From Pantoea sp. alder81 (GTDB taxonomy: Bacteria; Pseudomonadota; Gammaproteobacteria; Enterobacterales; Enterobacteriaceae): 64,000 bases of DNA. The stretch covers positions 55,200 to 119,199 of the forward strand of contig NZ_JAIUDA010000011.1 of the NCBI RefSeq assembly GCF_020179835.1. The letters run 5' to 3'. The notes below the pieces were generated by a model, which saw only the letters and a list, made by a program, of their open reading frames with translations, made no database searches and was not told the origin of the DNA. A program made the position numbers and the translations under genes. This document shows, one piece after another, positions 17,971 through 25,827 of this stretch (position 1 is its first letter; each line of letters opens with the position of its first letter).

Positions 17971-18366
17971 ATGCGACTCAGGCTTTTGCAATCACTTTTT
18001 CTGTTTATACCGTTTCAGCTGATGGCCGGCACCGCTGTTTATACCAATGCTGAACACCCTCCTCAGAATCTGACTGACGATGTATCGGTTGTCTGGCTTG
18101 ATGGCCCCGACCGCCTGCAGGATTCAATTTTCGGCAAACTGCCGACAAATTCCCAACTGGCCGCTCAGCAGGCCCGCGAAATCATCCAGTCGCCGCAATG
18201 GCCCGGCCACCAGGCGCAGATTGCTCAGGCGTACCGGCAGGTCGTTCATGCCTGGGAAATCGGACTGCATAAATATCCTGCCGTCGTTTTCGATGATCGG
18301 GACGTGGTTTATGGCACCGCCGACGTAGCCCGTGCCGTCACGCTGCGCAAACACGGGGGCAATTGA
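17971..18366 (+). CDS. TIGR03757 family conjugative element protein
   Basis: A 131-residue exported protein: signal peptide about residues 1-19 (LLQSLFLFIPFQLMA), then a compact domain containing the PAVVFDDRDVVYG segment typical of this family. The segment resembles the C-terminal part of TrbC/TraW-like thioredoxin-fold proteins. It starts the second transfer operon; its stop overlaps the next start (ATGA). Confidence 0.87.
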   Translation: MRLRLLQSLFLFIPFQLMAGTAVYTNAEHPPQNLTDDVSVVWLDGPDRLQDSIFGKLPTNSQLAAQQAREIIQSPQWPGHQAQIAQAYRQVVHAWEIGLHKYPAVVFDDRDVVYGTADVARAVTLRKHGGN

Positions 18367-19340
18367 TGAACTTCGCCCTCAAAAAACAACTGAATGCGGC
18401 CGGTGTTGCCGCCGTACTCGCCGTTGCGGCGGCTCCTGCAACGGTTTCCGCCATTAATACTGCCGCCATTATTGCCAGCGCCATTACCCAGGACTGTATC
18501 AGCTGGCGCGTCAGCGGCATCTGCTACTGGCTGATGTGTACGCCGTTTGGCTGTTCAGTGAAAACCTCAGTGAAGGTGACGCACTTCATCCCCGAGGTGG
18601 TGGTCTCCACCTACACCGGGCCGGGGGGAAATCCCTGGACTGAAATGGCGTTTATGAGCGGTGCGTCCGGTACGGTAGACAACGCTCTGACAAGCGGAGC
18701 GCCGGCTGGAGGCGGTAATGCCGGCGACATCAAAGATCCGGGTCGTCGTAAGTCCAACATCAAATTTAAGTACGCAGATGCAATTGGTCACCCTGCAACG
18801 TCAGTAATTGGCGGCAGCATCGCGGGTTATTCGTGTGACACAGCGGCCACGCCGTTTAATCCCTACTTTCTGAGCACACTGGACTCACTTGTCTGGCGTT
18901 CGGGATTGCCTGAGTCCCTTTATCCGGAGGCGCTGGTTACCGGTCAGCGCGAACTGGGCAGTCAGGCCAGCGCCAATATGTGGGGGAATATTTATCCCCG
19001 CTCAGGCTTCGTCAGCCAGACCGATGACGACAAAGCATCAGCTGTTGTCGCGCAGCGTGTCGCCGACATTATCACCCGTTCAGGCCAGTCCCACGTTTAT
19101 CAGGTACTGAAAGGTACGCACAAGGCGGGGTACTGGCCGCCGGGAGAGGTGAAAGAAAACACGGGCACGGCCAATCATAAATGGCAGCGCCTGTCTCCCA
19201 CACTTTCTGCTTCCTGCGCCGTTTTCCCGGACGGCGCTTATCCCATCGCTCAGGACGGCAACGAAGCGTACGCACTCTGGCAGCCCTACAGCTGCTGCAA
19301 GCGACGCGGCCAGACCTTCCTCTATTCTACTGATTTCTGA
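18363..19340 (+). CDS. TIGR03756 family conjugative element protein (TraU-like)
   Basis: A 325-residue exported Cys-rich protein. The signal peptide covers about residues 1-30 (AAVLAVAAAPATVSA). Cys residues in the CISWRVSGICYWLMCTPFGC region and a C-terminal CCKRRGQ give the pattern of TraU, which needs disulphide bonding and helps stabilise the mating pair in F-like systems. It is followed 8 bases later by the next gene. Confidence 0.87.
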   Translation: MMNFALKKQLNAAGVAAVLAVAAAPATVSAINTAAIIASAITQDCISWRVSGICYWLMCTPFGCSVKTSVKVTHFIPEVVVSTYTGPGGNPWTEMAFMSGASGTVDNALTSGAPAGGGNAGDIKDPGRRKSNIKFKYADAIGHPATSVIGGSIAGYSCDTAATPFNPYFLSTLDSLVWRSGLPESLYPEALVTGQRELGSQASANMWGNIYPRSGFVSQTDDDKASAVVAQRVADIITRSGQSHVYQVLKGTHKAGYWPPGEVKENTGTANHKWQRLSPTLSASCAVFPDGAYPIAQDGNEAYALWQPYSCCKRRGQTFLYSTDF

Positions 19341-19348
19341 GAGGCACC

Positions 19349-20803
19349 ATGTCACCCGTTAAATTTAAATCTGCCGCGCTTGCACTGTGCATCTGCGCAG
19401 CAGTCACATCCGTACAGGCGGCCGATGATGACTCGTCCGGCGTATTCGGTATTTCACTTCCCTCTGTTAATAACAGCGCCATTGGCTATGGCAAAGACGT
19501 CAGCGGCGCGGTCTCGGATAAGCTTTATTACACGCTCGGCGGCGGCTCTGTGATCTCACAGCCGGCAACGCGCAGCAGCATGCGGAAGCTCGGCATGAAC
19601 GCTGGCTGGAGCAGCGACCTGATGTGCGGCAATTTTGACCTGAAAACGACCGTAGGCAATCAGCTCAACGGGGTCACCAGCGGCTTTAAAAACCTCATGG
19701 GCGACGTGGTGCAGAACGCCACCGGTGCCGTCGCCAGTCTGCCGGCCATGATTATTCAGCGTGCCAATCCCGGCCTGTACGACATGCTCACCAACGGCGT
19801 GCTGCAGGCAAACGTCTCTTTTGATAAAGCCCAGCTCAACTGCCAGAACATGTCGAAACGCATGATGGATTTTGCCGGCAACAACAAATGGACACAGGGC
19901 GCGGTCATGGATGAATACCGTTCGCTGGTGAACAGCGGTGACGCCGATGCTGTCCGCGTGAACAATTCGGCGGACAAGCTGCAGGGTAATTCAGGACAGA
20001 ACTGGATTGGCGGGCAGAAACGTGGCGGTCAGGGACAGCAGGCTATCCGGCCAACGCATGATTTAACGGCGGCCGGATTCAACATGATGAACAGCCTGCC
20101 GGTGCTCAGCACGGACTCCGTCAGCACGAACAGCTGTAACGGCGGGGCCTGCGGCAAGTATGCCAGCGCCGAAGAAGCGGCTAAAGCCGTGGTTCAAGTC
20201 GTGGGGGACAGCTCCCTGCGCACCTGCAGCGATGCCTCACAATGCACCAGTGGCGATGACGAACAGCAGCCCGGAGCGACGCAGGCGGGCACCGGCTTTG
20301 CCCCCATTCTGGAAGAGACCACTAAAGAGAACACGGAACAGCTGGTAAAACTCGTCAACGGCACCGAGCAGCCCAACGCGACAAACCTGGCAAAACTCAA
20401 AACCGGCAGCCTCCCCATTACCGCTGGCGTCATCAGAGCACTGCAGAGGGATCCTGACAACGCCGCCCTGACCGCCCGCCTTGCCGGCGAACTGGCAATG
20501 GCAGACACGGTTGAAACCGCGCTGATTATGCGTCGCATGATTGTTACCGGGATGTCTGAACCCAATGCAGCGGCACAAAACGCCGCCATTGAGGAAGGAG
20601 ACCGGCGCGTAGCGGCCATCGATCGCGAGATCACGGCATTACGAAATGAAATGGAGCTCAAGCGCGAGCTGTCACGTAACTCTGTCCTCACCATCATCGA
20701 CCGTGAAAACGGGCGCGTTAACAGCAACCCTCAGACGCAGAGTGATGACAGCACCGACAGCCGCGTTAACCGTCTGGCCGTTCCTGAAACGGAAAGCAAC
20801 TGA
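19349..20803 (+). CDS. TIGR03755 family conjugative element protein (TraH-like)
   Basis: A 484-residue exported protein. Signal peptide is about residues 1-25 (ALCICAAVTSVQA), followed by a Gly/Ser-rich N-terminal part (YTLGGGSVISQPATRSS), several Cys residues, and a C-terminal coiled coil at about 410-450. Layout and neighbours match TraH-like pilus-assembly proteins of this element class. It has GAGAGG before the ATG, and its end overlaps the next start. Confidence 0.86.
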   Translation: MSPVKFKSAALALCICAAVTSVQAADDDSSGVFGISLPSVNNSAIGYGKDVSGAVSDKLYYTLGGGSVISQPATRSSMRKLGMNAGWSSDLMCGNFDLKTTVGNQLNGVTSGFKNLMGDVVQNATGAVASLPAMIIQRANPGLYDMLTNGVLQANVSFDKAQLNCQNMSKRMMDFAGNNKWTQGAVMDEYRSLVNSGDADAVRVNNSADKLQGNSGQNWIGGQKRGGQGQQAIRPTHDLTAAGFNMMNSLPVLSTDSVSTNSCNGGACGKYASAEEAAKAVVQVVGDSSLRTCSDASQCTSGDDEQQPGATQAGTGFAPILEETTKENTEQLVKLVNGTEQPNATNLAKLKTGSLPITAGVIRALQRDPDNAALTARLAGELAMADTVETALIMRRMIVTGMSEPNAAAQNAAIEEGDRRVAAIDREITALRNEMELKRELSRNSVLTIIDRENGRVNSNPQTQSDDSTDSRVNRLAVPETESN

Positions 20804-21183
20804 TGAGGGCGCTGCCGATGAAAACTGAACGCGGGGCGCAACGCCCCTCATTTTTTCGCCGCCACCCGGCGCTGTTCCGCGTGCTGTGTACCGCCGGCAC
20901 TCTGCTGGCAATCCTGCTGGCCGGGCTCATTGTTGCGGATAAAGCCGTCAAAAACCCGGCTCAGGCCACTGCATTCCGGGAATGGATGGATCACGCCCGG
21001 TATGGCTGGCTGGTATGGCGCCTGGCGGTGTACGGTGCGGTGGCGTGGGGGTTTATAAAAATTTTCCGTGCGTCGGGCTTCGGTCCTCAGCACCGCCAGC
21101 CGCTGATCCGCATTGCGGCAGTCAGCGTCATTTTTGCCGTTGTCTGTGAACTGGTGCTGCTCTGCGGCACGGGAGCATCATGA
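20803..21183 (+). CDS. Small membrane protein of transfer operon 2
   Basis: A 126-residue protein with three hydrophobic segments (about residues 26-45, 66-84 and 101-121). It overlaps both neighbours, so translation is coupled. Short membrane proteins occur at this place between the TraH-like and TraG-like genes in related elements, but I know no function. A second ATG at 20818 is a possible alternative start. Confidence 0.75.
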   Translation: MRALPMKTERGAQRPSFFRRHPALFRVLCTAGTLLAILLAGLIVADKAVKNPAQATAFREWMDHARYGWLVWRLAVYGAVAWGFIKIFRASGFGPQHRQPLIRIAAVSVIFAVVCELVLLCGTGAS

Positions 21184-22691
21184 TGCTGACTAACAGCTAT
21201 CTGGAATATTTTCTTACGCTGCTCGGCTGGGTTGTTAACAACGGCCTCTGGAATATCCTTATCACCACAGGACTGTTTGCCGTACCGGTCGCTTTCCGTC
21301 TTATCGGCATCTGGCTGAAGGTACGTGAAGAAGGTGAAGATGAGGGGAACAAGGGGGCGCTGTCTATACCCCGCATGGAGCATGCGATTTACACCTCCTT
21401 TCTGGTCATGATTGCCTGCTGTATGCCGCTGATGAATGTTGATTTGAGCACCATAAAATATGACACTTCACGCGCTCAGACCTGTGGTACGTGGACGCCA
21501 AAAGCGCCTAATGACACGGGCTACTCCCCGGTCATATCGAGCATTAACGATCAGACAGCGGCTGCGCCGGTTTGGTGGTATCTGGTTCACAATCTGGCAA
21601 AAGGGATCACGCAGGCTTCCGTTGCCACTATCCCCTGCCGTCCGGACATGCGTCAGCTCCGGTTTGAAGTTCAGCACACGCGTATCAACAATAAAGCCCT
21701 CGCAGAAGAGTTGCAGGACTTTACCAACGACTGTTATTCCCTCGCGCTCTATATGTGGAAACGTCAGGATCAGGGGCAGACGAAAGACAAAGCCACGCTG
21801 AGGGATATTGAGTGGATCGGCAGTCAAACCTTTCTCAGTAACTTTTACGGCAGCCTGCAGTCGAAAATGCCCCGCGCGGAATTCCCCTGGAGTGAAAGCC
21901 GCGACAGTGGAAGGCCGGACACGGGCCGGGGGGGCTATCCGACCTGCAGTGAATGGTGGAGCAAGGCGGAGACCGGACTGCAGGCCCGCGTCGTCGATCA
22001 GGCTGACCCGGGATTATGGACTCGTCTATCAGCTGCCATGACCATGATCGGCGGTAATACTGCTGACTATAAGGAAGCTATTATCCGTCGTCTGGTCAGC
22101 CCGGAGAGCCTGACCGTGTCGCAGGGCGGACACGTTTATGCGGGCTACGGTGGTAACGCTGATTTCACGCTGGATAACTCTGTTTCCCGCGTAGCAGCGA
22201 TCGGCGGCACCGCACTAGGCAGTCTGGCCGCATTCCCGGCCTTCGATGCCACGCGTCAGGCGCTGCCCATGGTCCAGGCCGTGCTGCTGATGGCGGTCGT
22301 GGTGATTCTGCCGCTGATTCTGGCTTTTTCCGCCTATGAGATTAAGACCGTCATAACGCTGACGTTTGTGCTGTTTGCGCTGAACTTCCTGACATTCTGG
22401 TGGGAGCTGGCCCGCTGGCTCGACAGCTGGCTGCTGACCGCGCTTTACAGCTCTGACACACACAGCAGCTTCAACATGGCCGGATTCCAGAACAGTTCGG
22501 ATGACCTGATCATGAACTTCGTCATGGCGACAATGTTTCTAATATTACCGGCAGTGTGGATGGGGGCGCTTTCGTGGGCAGGTGTCAGAATAGGTGGGGC
22601 GCTGGATGGAGCATTCAGAAATGGCACAGCGAAAGTCGAGCAGAGCGGGGGAGAGGCTGTGAGTAAACTGAAAGGTGCTATGAAACTGTAA
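21180..22691 (+). CDS. TraG-like conjugative element protein (TraG N-terminal domain)
   Basis: A 503-residue inner-membrane protein. Membrane segments lie at about residues 7-42, 62-82 and, in the C-terminal half, about 350-420 and 440-470. A large periplasmic loop between them carries Cys residues. This matches the TraG-N type proteins that end the pore operon in this class and contribute to mating-pair stabilisation. Two adjacent ATGs (21180 and 21183) are possible starts. Confidence 0.85.
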   Translation: MMLTNSYLEYFLTLLGWVVNNGLWNILITTGLFAVPVAFRLIGIWLKVREEGEDEGNKGALSIPRMEHAIYTSFLVMIACCMPLMNVDLSTIKYDTSRAQTCGTWTPKAPNDTGYSPVISSINDQTAAAPVWWYLVHNLAKGITQASVATIPCRPDMRQLRFEVQHTRINNKALAEELQDFTNDCYSLALYMWKRQDQGQTKDKATLRDIEWIGSQTFLSNFYGSLQSKMPRAEFPWSESRDSGRPDTGRGGYPTCSEWWSKAETGLQARVVDQADPGLWTRLSAAMTMIGGNTADYKEAIIRRLVSPESLTVSQGGHVYAGYGGNADFTLDNSVSRVAAIGGTALGSLAAFPAFDATRQALPMVQAVLLMAVVVILPLILAFSAYEIKTVITLTFVLFALNFLTFWWELARWLDSWLLTALYSSDTHSSFNMAGFQNSSDDLIMNFVMATMFLILPAVWMGALSWAGVRIGGALDGAFRNGTAKVEQSGGEAVSKLKGAMKL

Positions 22692-22722
22692 TTATTCAAT
22701 TAGCTTGGGGGCAGTTCTGTCC

Positions 22723-23133
22723 TCAGGCTTTGTTCTCTTCTTCATTATTGACAGATTCAGTTGATGAAAAAATTGAATCATCTGCACCGTAATAATAACC
22801 GTACCCGTCGCGACCATTTCTAAAATCTGGTCCGTTTGCTGAGGGGGACTCATCGGGGTCAGCAGAAGTTGCTTGATTCATTTGTATATAGCGAACCATA
22901 TACACGAATGCAGCAGCTGCGATAATCACGGCACCAACAGCAAACCCAGCTATCAGAGCTGAGGCCATAAGTAGCAGAGCAGAGAAGGGGACTAATGTTT
23001 TCCCGACCGCTACCGGAATCCCTTTTCTCACTGCCCAAGCAGTAAAGCGAGAATCGGCATCACTATAGACGTTTGACAGACGCTTCCAGACTGAAGCCGC
23101 CTTGATTCCGTGGTTATAGGCTGATGAGCTCAT
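22723..23133 (-). CDS. DUF3742 family protein
   Basis: A 136-residue protein, convergent with the TraG-like gene. A basic amphipathic N-terminus (HGIKAASVWKRLSN) is followed by two adjacent membrane segments (about residues 45-85) and a soluble acidic tail. DUF3742 genes often sit just after traG in SPI-7/PFGI-1-like elements, in the same reversed orientation as here. The function is unknown. Confidence 0.8.
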   Translation of the reverse strand: MSSSAYNHGIKAASVWKRLSNVYSDADSRFTAWAVRKGIPVAVGKTLVPFSALLLMASALIAGFAVGAVIIAAAAFVYMVRYIQMNQATSADPDESPSANGPDFRNGRDGYGYYYGADDSIFSSTESVNNEEENKA

Positions 23134-23680
23134 AAAAACCTCATTTACTATTCATCTACAGACCATACTAAATGTTCAGAAGAAATGCACATTATGCCAA
23201 CTCGAGCACTCAATTAGTTACAGCATACATTGAATTCTTACTCAGGATAGTAGTTAACCTCACCATCCAGCCCCTCCATACATACCTTCGCTGCATCCAT
23301 TTACATCTGAACTCTACATCGAACAAAAACGCGCCCATTTCCCCGCACCAGCCCCGATTTCGACCTAGAAAAGCCGCCGACGCCCGGCCCGAAGGGCCGG
23401 ATCAGTGAAGGCTGTAATAATGGATGCTGTAACTACTGGATTCTTCATTGCTGTTGGTTTTTGCTGCGGGTTCTTTCTTTCGTCTCCGACCGTCTGACTT
23501 CAGTGCGCCTAGAAGGCCGCTGCTCAAACGGCAGTCGGGCAGGAAGGCGATCTGAATTGTAAATAACAGACTTAATGAATAGCTGTATCGCTTGCTTAGC
23601 GCCTTTCTAAATAAAAATGAAGATTGATAAGGACTACGAGCTGCGCAGAGGAGAACGGCGCTGGCCGTAGAAGTATGAAG
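23134..23680. other. Gap with little coding content
   Basis: No full-size gene is supported in these 547 bases. Two signals are visible: a perfect hairpin CCGGCCC-GAA-GGGCCGG at 23384-23400 and the very short frame at 23420-23497 described separately. Longer frames here lack ribosome-binding sites and sensible composition. Confidence 0.5.
23420..23497 (+). CDS. Candidate 25-aa hydrophobic small protein
   Basis: The ATG has GAAGG 9 bases upstream and lies just after a 7-base GC-rich hairpin. The 25 residues begin MDAVTTGFFIAVGFCCG and are almost entirely hydrophobic, a single membrane helix with a Cys pair, as in many bacterial small membrane proteins. A short frame like this can arise by chance, so this is tentative. 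Confidence 0.3.
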   Translation: MDAVTTGFFIAVGFCCGFFLSSPTV

Positions 23681-24055
23681 TTAGCGATTTTTGCCCATTA
23701 TGTATTTATTCAGTGCTGTGCCTTGTCCTTCACGGAAATCGAACGAATAGGTACAACCTCGCGCAGACAGAACTTTATAAAGTTCGTAAATAAGATCACG
23801 ATTTGGTCCTTCACCTACAGCTGCTTTTTCCAGGGCAAGTCGTGATGATGTGACCAGCACGACGTGGCAGGGCTCATCGAGCTGCAGAACGCCATCAATC
23901 AGACCCACAATCAGGCTGCGTTTTGAGGTTGTATCATGATAGTGAAATGTCAGCGGAATCTTTTGGTTATCCCACTCAATCAGAACGCGCGCAAAACCCT
24001 CGCGACTCTGCGCATTGCAACTCCCCATGCCATAGATGTGAACTGTTTTAATCAT
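23681..24055 (-). CDS. Hypothetical protein with RNase H-like fold pattern (124 aa)
   Basis: The sequence follows the RNase H order: strand VHIYGMGSCN, strand GFARVLIEWD, a TTSKRSLIVGLIDGVLQL helix like the conserved TTNNRMEL region, strand CHVVLVTSS, a helix, and a final FREGQGTALNKYI like the HxGxxxNExAD region. The usual catalytic Asp of the first strand (DGS) is Gly-Met-Gly-Ser, and the Asp of the fourth strand is Ser. An active RNase H is therefore unlikely; a binding role is possible. This is judged by eye. It belongs to the conjugative element's distal passenger genes. Confidence 0.5.
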   Translation of the reverse strand: MIKTVHIYGMGSCNAQSREGFARVLIEWDNQKIPLTFHYHDTTSKRSLIVGLIDGVLQLDEPCHVVLVTSSRLALEKAAVGEGPNRDLIYELYKVLSARGCTYSFDFREGQGTALNKYIMGKNR

Positions 24056-24394
24056 TTATGGGATACCATCAAATCGGTGCCGGTACAGGCAAAAATTTAG
24101 TGTCAGCACAAACCCTGTCATATCGGCCTCACAGAGGCAAAGTTGGAAGTCGGTTGACGAGATCGTCGAACTTCATCTAATATCACCCATAAGGAACGCA
24201 CTTCACGGTTCGCTCCTTATTGGATGCAGCAGACTGAATGTTCTCATTCAGACATCCCGCAACCAGCGCATTTTCAATGCTCCCTGGTCGAGGCCATGCC
24301 CGGTAATGGCGTTCTGAATACCAGAGTGATGATTTACTGTCACGCTGGCGAAGCCCACCTTAAGGTGGGCTTTGTTACTTCTGGGCTGTGAAAA
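24056..24394. other. Gap ending in a strong hairpin
   Basis: No gene is supported in these 339 bases. A long perfect stem, AAGCCCACCTT/AAGGTGGGCTT with almost no loop, occupies 24351-24372 and is followed by TGTTACTT. The stretch upstream on the plus strand could encode an untranslated RNA ending there, but no promoter is clear. Confidence 0.4.
24351..24373 (+). terminator. Hairpin, possible terminator
   Basis: Eleven-base perfect inverted repeat AAGCCCACCTT/AAGGTGGGCTT, with only a weak T-rich tail on the plus strand. It lies just beyond the 3' end of the minus-strand gene at 24395, so it is not that gene's upstream signal and might instead end the minus-strand transcript. Confidence 0.5.
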
Positions 24395-25018
24395 TTAGCG
24401 AAGGCGCCCTTTGCGCTGGCCAGGAGGAACAGGCAGGGGTCTGTTTCCCCTTAGTGCAAAGGCAATGCTGAAGAAGTTGGCTGGCGCGCCGCCGGGCCGC
24501 TCGGTTACCGGGTAAGCGCTGGTAATGTGCAGGCGCAACTTTTTCTTTTCCCTGAACGCCTTAAACACCACGTAGTAATAGAGCTTTTCTCCATTTCCCA
24601 AATCCATCTCAAACACAGCATAACTGCCGTAACCGGCATGGATGACCCTAGACTTGTCCAGGGACTCAATCATACCCCGGAGATGCTTTCTGGCCAGATT
24701 GTAACGCTGGTCGCAGAAAGGACGCTTTCCCTTATCACCAGCAGAATACATGAGAGCAACGGTCTCTTCCGGTGTCTGATGATCATAATCCTTCGCGAAG
24801 CAGTGGAAAGAATAGGTCACCCAGAATCGATAGGTTATGTCCTCCTTTCCCTCTGCCGTATGCACGTAAACCACCTCGTGTGCATCGAGAAAAGAAAGAT
24901 CGCGAACAATTCCATCAGGGTGATTAAACGGAGTCCATTTTTCTACTTCTGCCACAAAATTCCCCGCAATTCGATAACGTACACTTGTAAGATTTAAAAA
25001 ATTGAATGCACAATGCAT
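24395..25018 (-). CDS. Hypothetical protein (about 200 aa)
   Basis: A soluble protein of up to 207 residues; the start is uncertain because no good ribosome-binding site precedes the first ATG, and a shorter start near the GNFVAEVEKW segment is possible. The C-terminal half has alternating aromatic strands (KLYYYVVFKAF, LRLHITSAYPVT) and a basic tail, PPGQRKGRLR. That pattern resembles compact RNase-type toxins, but no family is recognised and no antitoxin gene is adjacent. It lies among passenger genes of the element. Confidence 0.5.
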   Translation of the reverse strand: MHCAFNFLNLTSVRYRIAGNFVAEVEKWTPFNHPDGIVRDLSFLDAHEVVYVHTAEGKEDITYRFWVTYSFHCFAKDYDHQTPEETVALMYSAGDKGKRPFCDQRYNLARKHLRGMIESLDKSRVIHAGYGSYAVFEMDLGNGEKLYYYVVFKAFREKKKLRLHITSAYPVTERPGGAPANFFSIAFALRGNRPLPVPPGQRKGRLR

Positions 25019-25186
25019 TACATTGGTAACTTACGCCTGACATCCTTTAGAACCAACATGTTAACATTGAAATTGGGCTCTGGTCGCACCTAGACTTAAT
25101 CCGGCCTGTTCATTTGATGAATCTTTCGGGATACCGTTATTGTTGCAGGCTAAATCATACCCATATTAAAACTTCTGGTAATTTAC

Positions 25187-25774
25187 ATGAGTTCTTTAAA
25201 CCTTTACGTCGATCATCTTGCCTGGTGTGGCCTCATGGCACTGAGCATTGCTCGTCGAGATGGCGTAGTTAGCTCCCCCGCACAGGAAAACCTGTTCCTT
25301 TGCCGTTGGCTAGCTACAGCAGAGAAGAAACGCCTGTTCCGCCGTGAACTGGCCAGCGATATTACATGGCTTTTGAAAGAAGGACGTGAAAAGGGGCTTC
25401 GGGCTGACTTACCCGGTAAACTTGAGTACCTTTGGCGGGCTAGCCGTGGTGACCTGTTGGATCAAAGTGATCTTTACCGACTACAGCACATCATGCATGC
25501 TATAAAACTCACCGGCATCAATTATAGCGTCTTAAATGAGAGTGAGTGGGAAGGGAAGCATGCGGTTAAATTAAGTGAAACAGTCCCAGAAGTGTATCTG
25601 CGTAGGGCAGACCTTGATTCAGGCTTTGATAATGATGGAAAGCTGCTCAGACCTCTATCAGTCCGTATTACAGCACACATCATTGCTGTTGATGCTTTGC
25701 TTGAAAGAGCTGGTTGGTACCGTAAGCCTGCAGAAACATTGAAAAATCAACATTACTTACATAGCAACCGTTAA
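25187..25774 (+). CDS. Probable DUF2913 family protein
   Basis: A 195-residue soluble protein with the order I recall for DUF2913: an N-terminal LAWCGLMALSIARRDG helix, FLCRWLATAEKKRLF, DITWLLKEGREKGL, KLEYLW and DLYRLQHI. Members occur in enterobacteria and vibrios, often in mobile elements, with no established function. The gene stands 54 bases upstream of the ATPase-nuclease pair, on the same strand, but is less AT-rich than that pair. Confidence 0.6.
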   Translation: MSSLNLYVDHLAWCGLMALSIARRDGVVSSPAQENLFLCRWLATAEKKRLFRRELASDITWLLKEGREKGLRADLPGKLEYLWRASRGDLLDQSDLYRLQHIMHAIKLTGINYSVLNESEWEGKHAVKLSETVPEVYLRRADLDSGFDNDGKLLRPLSVRITAHIIAVDALLERAGWYRKPAETLKNQHYLHSNR

Positions 25775-25827
25775 TCCTAAAAACCATTTTGTCGAAATAA
25801 TATTTACTAATAAAAAGGGGTGTTGTT

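Noticed and set aside
24527..24997. Plus-strand 156-residue frame
   Set aside because: Opposes the 24395-25018 gene and lacks a ribosome-binding site; the minus-strand frame has better composition.
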